From an uncultured Desulfovibrionaceae bacterium (GTDB taxonomy: Bacteria > Desulfobacterota > Desulfovibrionia > Desulfovibrionales > Desulfovibrionaceae), in NCBI GenBank assembly GCA_947074125.1, contig CAMTOM010000018.1, positions 1-12,121 on the forward strand: a stretch of 12,121 bases of DNA, given 5' to 3'. The position numbers and the translations under genes were made by a program. Every line of letters begins with the position of its first letter. The stretch's first letter is position 1. The notes under the pieces are model-generated. The model was not told where the DNA came from. It saw nothing but the letters and a program-made list of their open reading frames with translations, and searched no databases. Below, piece after piece: positions 1-6,589 of the stretch.

Positions 1-89
1 CAGACACCCACGAGTCACACCGTGATATTTTCACGCGTCAGCTGACAGAGACCGCCAAAAGAGCGGAAAATACCGCTGAGTCTAGATGA
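1..89 (+). CDS. Possible C-terminal end of an upstream gene (partial)
   Basis: Reading from base 3, the frame is open from the window edge for 28 codons and stops at TGA 87-89. The other two forward frames stop by bases 24 and 45. The peptide is hydrophilic and ends in TAESR. I recognise no family from so short a piece, and an open run of this length is not rare by chance. The stretch also contains CGTGA-N5-TCACG (21-35) and the 10-bp palindrome GTCAGCTGAC (37-46), so it could equally be non-coding. A gene ending here would be followed directly by the AT-rich leader of the cytochrome gene. Confidence 0.35.
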   Translation, partial: DTHESHRDIFTRQLTETAKRAENTAESR

Positions 90-225
90 AAGATTTTCGA
101 AAATAACAAACACAAAATAAGAAACGTAAAGAAAAATACTATAAAAGAATGCTCATAAATCCTCGTCCGCAGAGCGTCAACAACACTGTCAGGAAAAATA
201 TCACATCATAAAAAACCAACTATTG

Positions 226-272
226 CAGATCACTAAGATACGTTTGCAGCTATTGTCAAATACAGTGATCTG
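226..272. repeat. 9-bp perfect inverted repeat upstream of cytochrome gene
   Basis: CAGATCACT (226-234) is the exact reverse complement of AGTGATCTG (264-272), with a 29-base spacer. The spacer repeats TTGCAG (244-249), which also occurs at 223-228, two helical turns away. The arms could be the two halves of a looped operator or the base of an RNA stem. No regulator can be named from the sequence. Confidence 0.5.
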
Positions 273-346
273 TGGCACAGACGCGAAAGGAGAATGGATT
301 TGCACAAGCTAACAGGCGTCAGCCGCGCCGTTATTGCAACGGCAAT

Positions 347-353
347 GAGGAGG
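347..353 (+). promoter_or_regulatory. Ribosome binding site that sets the cytochrome start
   Basis: GAGGAGG lies five bases before ATG 359. It decides the start in favour of 359 rather than the in-frame GTG at 272, because only the 359 start gives a clean signal peptide. Confidence 0.85.
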
Positions 354-358
354 AAAAG

Positions 359-817
359 ATGAAACATATTGCAGCATTGCTCTGTATAGCCCTTCTGGCT
401 ATCGGCGTTCAAAGTATCCAGGCCGATACTTCCATTTTGCCAGAAGCCCCTTCGCAGTACAAAAAGGTGTGTGGCTCATGCCATATGGCCTACCCCCCCG
501 TTCTGCTCCCTGCCATTGCATGGGAAAATATTCTGGATACCGCAGAATGCCATTTCGGCGAACGGGTAACTATGGACTCATTTGAAGTCAAAAAAATCCG
601 GCGGTACCTCACACGAAATGCCGCAGACAAAACATCACACAAAGTTGCCCAGAATGTCGCAGCTTCCTTGGGCGGTGTTGTCACTGACCGCATCACAAGC
701 GTACCTTACATTCAAAAAAAACATGCCAATGTCACAAGCGCCAGCCTGAAAAACTGCGCTTCCTGTCATAGCGGCGCAAGCCAGGGCAGATTTGAAGGCG
801 CACGGATCCGCCGATAA
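359..817 (+). CDS. Periplasmic dihaem cytochrome c (DHC type)
   Basis: The product has 152 residues and is an exported electron carrier. Residues 1-22 form a typical Sec signal peptide (basic MKH, hydrophobic core, cleavage expected after IQA). Two CXXCH haem sites follow: Cys38-Cys41-His42 (CGSCH) and Cys133-Cys136-His137 (CASCH). The block after the first haem (CHMAYPP, then LPAIAW), a middle HFGE, and RITSVP before the second haem match what I recall of the DHC family of dihaem cytochromes c, which often sits beside a b-type membrane cytochrome. No such partner is visible here, though the window starts just upstream. Acting in the periplasm follows from the signal peptide and from c-type haem attachment. 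The exact electron donor and acceptor are unknown. The start at 359 is chosen for its ribosome binding site and signal peptide; an upstream in-frame GTG (272) would bury the signal under 29 extra polar residues. Confidence 0.88.
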   Translation: MKHIAALLCIALLAIGVQSIQADTSILPEAPSQYKKVCGSCHMAYPPVLLPAIAWENILDTAECHFGERVTMDSFEVKKIRRYLTRNAADKTSHKVAQNVAASLGGVVTDRITSVPYIQKKHANVTSASLKNCASCHSGASQGRFEGARIRR

Positions 818-872
818 TACTTGCCAGACAACATCGACGGCATACCCTGCAATACCAACATATCTCTCTATA

Positions 873-916
873 CCCCAGACATCATATGCCCTCAATAAAA
901 GGCATGATGTCTGGGG
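873..916 (+). other. Strong stem-loop without U-tract between cytochrome gene and guaB
   Basis: The arms at 873-890 and 901-916 pair over 16 bp (CCCCAGACATCA against TGATGTCTGGGG, then TGCC against GGCA), with a 2-base bulge and a 10-base loop (891-900). The bases after the stem (CAAACAATAACG) are not T-rich on the + strand, and the minus-strand exit is not T-rich either. It is therefore not a textbook intrinsic terminator, though its place 55 bases after the cytochrome stop suggests an mRNA 3' end or stabilising structure. Confidence 0.6.
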
Positions 917-1008
917 CAAACAATAACGATACTGTAGAAACACTCCCTTTCTCTCCCGTGCTTTTTTACCCCTTGGCTCCTGCAAACAAATCCCGTATCG
1001 CACCGTAA

Positions 1009-1037
1009 TTGACGAAAGGCGCCTCTTCCTGTAAAAT
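1009..1037 (+). promoter_or_regulatory. Sigma70-type promoter of the guaB operon
   Basis: TTGACG (1009-1014) and TAAAAT (1032-1037) match the -35 and -10 consensus at five of six positions each, with an ideal 17-base spacer. Transcription should begin near 1044, inside a pyrimidine run, giving a 5' leader of about 40 bases before the guaB start at 1085. The leader is too short for a known purine riboswitch, and I see no obvious repressor palindrome. Confidence 0.75.
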
Positions 1038-1084
1038 TTTCTTTTCTTTTTGCTGAGAACTTTCAACTCCTGAACGAGGAAGCC

Positions 1085-2542
1085 ATGTTCACCGATCGCG
1101 GCAAAGCACTTACTTTTGACGACATTTTACTTATTCCTGGCTATTCTGAAGTCACTCCCGATATGGTGGACATCGCCACCTGGCTTACCCCTTCCATTAA
1201 ATTGCACATCCCCCTGCTTTCTGCTGCCATGGACACGGTGACAGAATCCGCCATGGCCATATCCATGGCACGCATGGGCGGCATCGGTATCATTCACAAA
1301 AATATGCCCATCGAAAAGCAGCGCCTTGAAGTGGAAAAAGTAAAAAAATCTGAAAGTGGGATGATACTTGATCCCATTACCATTCCTTCAGACAGCACCG
1401 TACAGGAAGCTCTGGATCTAATGGCAGATTTTCGCGTCTCAGGCTTGCCCGTTGTTGACGATCACAAGCTCGTCGGCATTCTGACAAATCGGGATGTTCG
1501 CTTTATCACTGATGGCAGTCTTGTGAAGGTACGTGAAGTGATGACCAGTGAAAAGCTGGTGACTGTACCCATGGGAACCTCTCTGGAAGAAGCCAAGGAA
1601 CACCTGCACACACACCGCATTGAAAAATTGCTGGTCGTTGATGAGCATGAGCGCCTGTGCGGTCTGATCACCATGAAAGATATTGATAAAGTACAAAAAT
1701 ATCCCAACGCCTGCAAAGATCCTAAAGGACGTTTGCGCGTGGGAGCAGCTATTGGCATTGGCAAGGAAAGCGAAGCCCGTGCAGAAGAATTACTGGCTGC
1801 GGATGTAGATGTGCTGGTGCTGGATTCCGCACATGGCCACTCCATCAATGTTTTGAATGCCATCCGCGCCATTAAGAGCGCTTTCCCCCACTGTCAGCTT
1901 ATCGCTGGCAATGTTGCTACCTATGAAGGCGCTAAAGCCATCCTTCAAGCTGGCGCAGACAGCGTTAAAATCGGCATCGGCCCTGGTTCAATCTGCACAA
2001 CCCGTATTGTCGCCGGCGTCGGCGTACCGCAAGTCACTGCTGTCATGGATGGTGGACGTGCCGCACGTGAAATGGATCGCTGCTGCATCGCTGACGGCGG
2101 TATCAAATACTCTGGTGATATTGTTAAAGCCTTGGTTGTGGGCGCCCATTCTGTCATGATTGGCAGCCTGTTTGCCGGCACTGAAGAAAGCCCTGGTGAA
2201 ACTATTCTCTATCAGGGACGTACCTATAAAATTTATCGCGGCATGGGCTCTATTGATGCCATGAAAGAGGGAAGCAGTGATCGCTACTTCCAGGAACGCA
2301 GCAAAAAGCTCGTTCCTGAGGGCATTGTCGGGCGCGTCCCGCATCGTGGCGGTGTCAAGGATGTCATCTATCAGCTCATGGGTGGATTGCGTTCCGGTAT
2401 GGGATATGTCGGTGCTGCCACACTGGAAGCGCTGCACCAGAATACCGAAATCTGCGAAATCTCCCCAGCGGGTCTGCGTGAAAGCCATGTGCATGATGTT
2501 ATTATCACCAAAGAAGCTCCCAACTATCGGGTAGATAACTAG
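1085..2542 (+). CDS. guaB: IMP dehydrogenase
   Basis: GuaB (485 residues, the usual bacterial length) oxidises IMP to XMP with NAD+, the committed step to guanine nucleotides in the cytoplasm. The N-terminal FDDILLIPGYSEV and the AAMDTVTE segment are typical of the TIM barrel. A Bateman module of two CBS domains is inserted at about residues 93-145 and 153-205 and normally binds regulatory nucleotides. The catalytic loop reads GPGSICTTR with the nucleophile at Cys304. The mobile flap carries the Arg400-Tyr401 pair (SSDRYFQ). All key residues are present, so the enzyme should be active. GAGGAAG lies just before the ATG. It is the first gene of the operon under the promoter at 1009-1037 and is followed after 18 bases by guaA, whose product uses the XMP made here. 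Confidence 0.97.
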   Translation: MFTDRGKALTFDDILLIPGYSEVTPDMVDIATWLTPSIKLHIPLLSAAMDTVTESAMAISMARMGGIGIIHKNMPIEKQRLEVEKVKKSESGMILDPITIPSDSTVQEALDLMADFRVSGLPVVDDHKLVGILTNRDVRFITDGSLVKVREVMTSEKLVTVPMGTSLEEAKEHLHTHRIEKLLVVDEHERLCGLITMKDIDKVQKYPNACKDPKGRLRVGAAIGIGKESEARAEELLAADVDVLVLDSAHGHSINVLNAIRAIKSAFPHCQLIAGNVATYEGAKAILQAGADSVKIGIGPGSICTTRIVAGVGVPQVTAVMDGGRAAREMDRCCIADGGIKYSGDIVKALVVGAHSVMIGSLFAGTEESPGETILYQGRTYKIYRGMGSIDAMKEGSSDRYFQERSKKLVPEGIVGRVPHRGGVKDVIYQLMGGLRSGMGYVGAATLEALHQNTEICEISPAGLRESHVHDVIITKEAPNYRVDN

Positions 2543-2560
2543 AACGCGCGAGGAGCGACT

Positions 2561-4105
2561 GTGACGCACAGCAAAGTCATTATTATCGACTACGGTTCCC
2601 AGGTTACCCAACTGATCGCACGACGTGTACGTGAAGCGGGTGTGTATTCTGAAATACATTCCTGCATTACCACCGCAGCACAAGTAAAAGCCATGCAGCC
2701 TTCTGCCATTATCCTTTCTGGCGGCCCTGCTTCTGTTGGCGAAAAGGATGCTCCGGCGCTGGACAAAGGCTTTTTGGAGCTGGGCATTCCCGTACTTGGC
2801 ATATGCTATGGAATGCAACTGCTTGCCTGCGCTCTTGGCGGAACACTGTCCCAGTCTGAAACCAGAGAATATGGCCCGGCTGAAATGACCTTTGCGGCTC
2901 CGTGTACCCTCTGGAAAGGGATTGAACAACTGGGAAAAAGCCGCGTCTGGATGAGTCATGGTGACAGGGTCACAAGTCCTCCTCCAGGCTTTGTGGTAAC
3001 GGGCTCTACCAGCACGCTCCCTATTGCTGCCATGGCAGATGAAAATCGCCGTATCTATGCTGTTCAGTTTCACCCTGAAGTACATCACTCATGTGATGGG
3101 GAAACCATGCTCCACAATTTTCTCTTTAATGTGGCGCATATTACCCCTGACTGGACCATGTCTTCTTTTGTGGAGCGCGTTATTCAGGAAGTGGCTGAAA
3201 AAGTCGGCGACAAGCACGTTGTTTGCGCCCTTTCTGGCGGTATTGATTCCACAGTTGTTGCGGTACTGCTCCATAAAGCCATCGGCAAACGCCTGCACTG
3301 CATCTTTGTAGACAATGGTTTGCTGCGCCTCAATGAGGGAGAAGAAGTCGTCAATTACCTGCGGGAACACTTTGACCTCAATCTCAACTTTGTTCAGGCA
3401 CAGGAACGCTTTCTCTCCCTACTGGCAGGCGTAGACGACCCTGAAAAGAAAAGAAAGATCATCGGTCATACCTTCATTGATATTTTTAATGAAGAAGCGG
3501 GCAAGCTTTCAGAGGTAGACTATCTGGCTCAGGGTACCCTGTATCCTGATGTGATAGAATCCATTTCACATAAAGGCCCCAGTGCCGTGATTAAAAGCCA
3601 TCACAATGTTGGTGGTCTGCCAGATACCATGCACCTCCAACTCATTGAACCCTTACGGGAGCTCTTCAAAGACGAAGTGCGCAAAGTTGCTATGGAGCTT
3701 GGTCTGCCCGAATCCATTGTCTGGCGCCATCCTTTCCCTGGTCCAGGACTTGCCATACGCATTCTCGGAGAAATTACCGAAGAGCGTTTGGAAATTCTGC
3801 GTCGTGCCGATAAGATTGTGCAGATGGAACTGCGTGACTCCGGCTGGTACAGAAAAGTATGGCAGGGCTTTGCCGTTCTTTTACCGCTCAAGACTGTGGG
3901 AGTAATGGGCGATGGACGCACCTATGAGCATGTCATTGCCTTGCGTGTTGTCGACAGCGTGGATGCCATGACAGCAGACTGGTCACGCCTGCCTTCTGAG
4001 CTTTTGGAGCGCATGTCCAGCCGTATTATCAATGAAGTCAAAGGGGTCAATCGAGTGGTATACGATATTTCCTCGAAACCCCCCAGTACGATAGAATGGG
4101 AGTAA
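2561..4105 (+). CDS. guaA: GMP synthase (glutamine-hydrolysing)
   Basis: GuaA (514 residues) converts XMP, ATP and glutamine to GMP. The N-terminal class I glutamine amidotransferase domain (about 1-195) has the nucleophile Cys82 in GICYGMQ and the partner pair His171/Glu173 in FHPEV. The ATP pyrophosphatase domain follows, with the P-loop SGGIDST at 225-231. The C-terminal dimerisation domain ends in the conserved SSKPPSTIEWE. The start codon is GTG (2561), supported by GAGGAG five bases upstream and by the alignment of SKVIIIDYGSQ with the usual N-terminus. It lies 18 bases after guaB and 9 bases before tatB, so co-transcription is expected. Nothing is missing or truncated. Confidence 0.97.
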   Translation: MTHSKVIIIDYGSQVTQLIARRVREAGVYSEIHSCITTAAQVKAMQPSAIILSGGPASVGEKDAPALDKGFLELGIPVLGICYGMQLLACALGGTLSQSETREYGPAEMTFAAPCTLWKGIEQLGKSRVWMSHGDRVTSPPPGFVVTGSTSTLPIAAMADENRRIYAVQFHPEVHHSCDGETMLHNFLFNVAHITPDWTMSSFVERVIQEVAEKVGDKHVVCALSGGIDSTVVAVLLHKAIGKRLHCIFVDNGLLRLNEGEEVVNYLREHFDLNLNFVQAQERFLSLLAGVDDPEKKRKIIGHTFIDIFNEEAGKLSEVDYLAQGTLYPDVIESISHKGPSAVIKSHHNVGGLPDTMHLQLIEPLRELFKDEVRKVAMELGLPESIVWRHPFPGPGLAIRILGEITEERLEILRRADKIVQMELRDSGWYRKVWQGFAVLLPLKTVGVMGDGRTYEHVIALRVVDSVDAMTADWSRLPSELLERMSSRIINEVKGVNRVVYDISSKPPSTIEWE

Positions 4106-4114
4106 GGTAAGTCT

Positions 4115-5080
4115 ATGTTCGGTATCGGCAGCACGGAACTCATTGTCATTCTTCTTGTGGCACTTGTTATCCTTGGCCCCAAAAGTCTTAGTCAGGTCGC
4201 CAAAACACTTGGCAGCCTCATGGGACAATTCCGTCGTGTTTCCACAGAATTTCAACGAACATTGAATACGGAAATCGAACAGGACGAACATCAAAAGCGC
4301 AAAAAAGAAGCGGAAAAAGAGCTTTTTGGCGAAAAAAAATCGAATAAGGAACAGGAAAAAGCAGCACATCCTGCTGATACCACCCCTCCTGCCGCACACA
4401 ACGACATAGAGACTCCAGAAGAAACACAAACTGTAGAAGGAGACATTTCTTCCCCTTCTGCCGCTATATCGGAAGAGATCGCAGAAAAAACAACTTCCTC
4501 CGATAATACTGTACACTCATTTTCCATTCCTGATACCGAAGCAGAAGCCATGGAAGAAGCGATGGAAACACTGCCGCAGGCGCCTGAGGATTCTCCCCTT
4601 GCCAAAGCCCTTGCACAGGCACAGGCAGAAGCTGCTGATGACTCTGCTGTGCCTGAATCGCCTTCAGATATTGAAGACCTTTCTCCCCTGCGCCGCGCAG
4701 AACTGCTGGACATCGCTGGAGAAGAAGTTTCTTCGCTGGAAAGCGCCGAGCTTATTACCGGAGCTCCTCTTTCAGAAAATGAAAAAGCCTTGCTTGCAGA
4801 ATCAATGGTATTACCCAATGAAACGCTTACAGCTCCTACCATGTCCGATGACAATGATGCTGCGCTCGCAACACCAAGCCCCCAATACACAACAGAAACA
4901 CTTGTCGCGGACTCCAGCACTGCCGATACCCTTGCAGACGACGCTCCTTTCCTTACACTCTCCCCTGCACCAAATGATTTGGAGACAGAGCACGACACCC
5001 TCATTGCTTCAGGTTCTTCTGCCACGTCAGAGGATATGGATTCAGCCAGCAAAATGCCCCCGACTGAGGAGCGTTCATGA
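4115..5080 (+). CDS. tatB: Sec-independent translocase subunit TatB with a long acidic tail
   Basis: TatB joins TatC to recognise twin-arginine signal peptides for export of folded proteins through the inner membrane. Residues 1-22 (MFGIGSTELIVI, then LVILGP) form the short membrane helix. Glu8 and Gly21-Pro22 are the TatB-type positions; TatA usually has a different residue at 8. An amphipathic helix runs from about 23 to 55, then a highly charged Lys/Glu stretch to about 82. Residues 83-321 are a low-complexity tail rich in Glu, Asp, Ala, Ser, Thr and Pro, with only three aromatic residues and no Trp, probably disordered in the cytoplasm. At 321 residues it is nearly twice the length of E. 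coli TatB. It starts 9 bases after guaA, with a modest AAGG signal, and overlaps tatC by four bases. I call it TatB rather than TatA from Glu8 and the tatC neighbour; no tatA is in the window. Confidence 0.87.
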   Translation: MFGIGSTELIVILLVALVILGPKSLSQVAKTLGSLMGQFRRVSTEFQRTLNTEIEQDEHQKRKKEAEKELFGEKKSNKEQEKAAHPADTTPPAAHNDIETPEETQTVEGDISSPSAAISEEIAEKTTSSDNTVHSFSIPDTEAEAMEEAMETLPQAPEDSPLAKALAQAQAEAADDSAVPESPSDIEDLSPLRRAELLDIAGEEVSSLESAELITGAPLSENEKALLAESMVLPNETLTAPTMSDDNDAALATPSPQYTTETLVADSSTADTLADDAPFLTLSPAPNDLETEHDTLIASGSSATSEDMDSASKMPPTEERS

Positions 5081-5976
5081 CTCTGGAAGATCCACAAAAA
5101 ACAACAACAGAGCAATCCGCAGAACTACAGCACACGTCTGCTCAATCTGCCAGTTCTCCTGCCACTCTTGCGTCCAGCGAGGATGACATAGAAAAAAGCA
5201 TGCCGTTGCTGGAACATATCAATGAGCTGCGCTCCCGTCTGGTGCGTTGCTTTATCGCAACAGCTTTGGGTTTTGTTGCCTGTTATGGCGTTGCGGATAT
5301 TCTGTTTGCTGAATTGATGAAGCCTCTCACACTGGCACTTCCAGAAAACTCCCATCTGATTTTCACGGCACTCCCTGAAGCTTTCTTCACCTATTTGCGT
5401 GTGGCATTTGTCGCAGGTCTTTTTCTGGCCAGTCCGGTGCTCTTTTATCAGATATGGGCTTTTATCGCACCAGGACTGTATGAGGAAGAAAAACGCTACG
5501 CCATACCGCTCGCCTTTTTTTCCGCTACTTTTTTTATTGGCGGTGCCGCATTCTGCTTTTTTGTTGTCTTTCCCTTTGCTTTCAAGTTCTTTATGGGCTT
5601 TGCCACAACCGAAATCATCCCCATGCCTTCTGTAGGTGATTATCTCGGTTTCTCACTCAAGCTCCTTATTGCCTTTGGTCTCATCTTTGAAATGCCCCTG
5701 TTTACCTTCTTTCTCGCACGAATGGGCATTGTCACACCTGCTCTTATGCGTCGGGGACGACGTTACGCCATTCTCTGCATATTTATTACTGCGGCCATTT
5801 TGACACCTCCTGATGTTGTATCACAGTTGCTTATGGCTGGTCCCATGTTTCTTTTATATGAATTCAGCATCCTGATTGCGGTTGCTTTCGGGCGTAAAAA
5901 GCGTAAAATAGAGCCAGAGGATGCAGATAACAACGCAAAAGATTCTTCACAGCAGCAGAACACTGCAACAGAATAA
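5077..5976 (+). CDS. tatC: Sec-independent translocase subunit TatC
   Basis: TatC (299 residues) is the six-helix inner-membrane receptor for twin-arginine signal peptides. The core runs from about residue 42 (MPLLEHINELRSRL) to 272. By comparison with E. coli TatC from memory, Glu50 matches Glu15, Phe129 (in QIWAFIAPGLY) matches Phe94, Glu138 matches Glu103 and Glu205 (IFEMP) matches Glu170, so the signal-binding residues are kept. The TPPDVVSQ motif before the last helix (243-250) is also typical. A polar Gln/Ser/Thr-rich extension of about 40 residues precedes the core, and the C-terminal tail is charged. The ATG overlaps the tatB stop (ATGA, 5077-5080), and GAGGAG lies five bases upstream, pointing to coupled translation. 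hisB begins 19 bases after the stop. Confidence 0.95.
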   Translation: MTLEDPQKTTTEQSAELQHTSAQSASSPATLASSEDDIEKSMPLLEHINELRSRLVRCFIATALGFVACYGVADILFAELMKPLTLALPENSHLIFTALPEAFFTYLRVAFVAGLFLASPVLFYQIWAFIAPGLYEEEKRYAIPLAFFSATFFIGGAAFCFFVVFPFAFKFFMGFATTEIIPMPSVGDYLGFSLKLLIAFGLIFEMPLFTFFLARMGIVTPALMRRGRRYAILCIFITAAILTPPDVVSQLLMAGPMFLLYEFSILIAVAFGRKKRKIEPEDADNNAKDSSQQQNTATE

Positions 5977-5985
5977 CAGGAAACT

Positions 5986-5991
5986 GAGAGG
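5986..5991 (+). promoter_or_regulatory. Ribosome binding site that sets the hisB start
   Basis: GAGAGG lies four bases before ATG 5996. It supports this start over the in-frame ATG at 5921, which lies inside tatC and would add 25 residues not seen in the family. Confidence 0.6.
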
Positions 5992-5995
5992 CTCC

Positions 5996-6589
5996 ATGAC
6001 TGCCCTTAGAAAAAGCGATATCTGTCGCACGACCAATGAAACGGACATTTCTCTCACACTTGTCCTTGATGGCACAGGTACGATGGCAATCAATACAGGC
6101 TTTGGTCTGCTTGACCATATGCTGGAACTCGTTTTTTTCTGGGCAAATATGGATCTTCAACTGAAGTGTACTGGTGATCTTAGAATTGATGCCCATCATT
6201 CTGCTGAAGATATTGGCCTCTGCCTGGGGCAGGCATTGCATAATGCCCTTGGCGACCGTAAAGGTATTCGCCGTGTGGGCTATGGGCGTGTTCCCATGGA
6301 TGAATCCCTTACTGAGGTCACCATTGATATTTCCGGACGCCCCTGGCTTGAATGGCGTGGTGATGAGCTTCTTCCTCCCCTTCTTGCTGGCGAGGAAAAA
6401 GATCTGTGGCGTGAGTTTTACAAAGCATTCGCCTCCAGTGCCCGTATGAATCTGCATATCGCTTTTCTCTATGGGAAAAATGGACATCACCTGCTTGAAT
6501 CAGCAGCAAAAGGACTGGGAACAGCTCTAGCCCAGGCCATACAACGCGAGGGAACACAGTTACGGAGCACTAAAGGAGGGCTTGATTAA
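5996..6589 (+). CDS. hisB: Imidazoleglycerol-phosphate dehydratase
   Basis: HisB (197 residues, the usual length of the monofunctional enzyme) removes water from imidazole glycerol phosphate to give imidazole acetol phosphate, the sixth histidine step, in the cytoplasm. The metal-binding motifs are clear: His67-His68-x-x-Glu71-Asp72 (HHSAED) and His164-His165-x-x-Glu168 (HHLLES). The N-terminal R..NETD and the GLLDHMLE segment also fit. There is no histidinol-phosphatase domain, unlike the bifunctional E. coli protein, so that activity must come from elsewhere. The frame is open further upstream, but the family length and the GAGAGG site favour 5996. The stop overlaps the start of the next gene by one base (TAATG), so translation of the lipoprotein is probably coupled to hisB. 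Confidence 0.96.
   Translation: MTALRKSDICRTTNETDISLTLVLDGTGTMAINTGFGLLDHMLELVFFWANMDLQLKCTGDLRIDAHHSAEDIGLCLGQALHNALGDRKGIRRVGYGRVPMDESLTEVTIDISGRPWLEWRGDELLPPLLAGEEKDLWREFYKAFASSARMNLHIAFLYGKNGHHLLESAAKGLGTALAQAIQREGTQLRSTKGGLD

Larger units (their letters stand above)
90..358 (+). other. AT-rich leader of the cytochrome gene
   Basis: This stretch of about 270 bases holds no convincing gene. It begins with a perfect 12-bp palindrome (ATTTTCGAAAAT, 93-104), then A-rich sequence, then a 9-bp inverted repeat (226-272) and two competing small hairpins just before the ribosome binding site (327-348). I looked for sigma70 -35/-10 pairs and for a sigma54 -24/-12 pair and found none that is convincing, so the promoter of the cytochrome gene is not located. 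A 22-codon frame (294-362) overlaps the cytochrome start but has a badly spaced ribosome binding site. Confidence 0.5.

Noticed and set aside
21..35. CGTGA-N5-TCACG as a CRP/FNR/HcpR-type site
   Set aside because: The spacing is five rather than six bases, the flanking bases do not match those consensus sites, and it may lie inside a coding end.
273..290. TGGCAC as the -24 element of a sigma54 promoter for the cytochrome gene
   Set aside because: No TTGC-like -12 element follows at the required distance.
272..358. GTG 272 as the start of the cytochrome gene
   Set aside because: It adds 29 polar residues before a clean signal peptide, while ATG 359 has a GAGGAGG site at ideal spacing.
886..1008. 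A 40-codon + strand frame between the cytochrome gene and guaB
   Set aside because: It starts inside the stem-loop at 873-916, has no ribosome binding site and runs up to the guaB promoter.
1988..3088. A 366-codon open frame on the minus strand across guaB and guaA
   Set aside because: It lies antisense to two certain genes, its product resembles no family, and long antisense frames are common opposite codon-biased genes.
4291..5115. A 274-codon minus-strand frame opposite tatB
   Set aside because: It is a Ser/Ala-rich mirror of the low-complexity tatB tail; tatB has the membrane motif and operon context.
5921..5995. ATG 5921 as the start of hisB
   Set aside because: It lies inside tatC and adds 25 residues foreign to the family; 5996 gives the usual 197-residue length.
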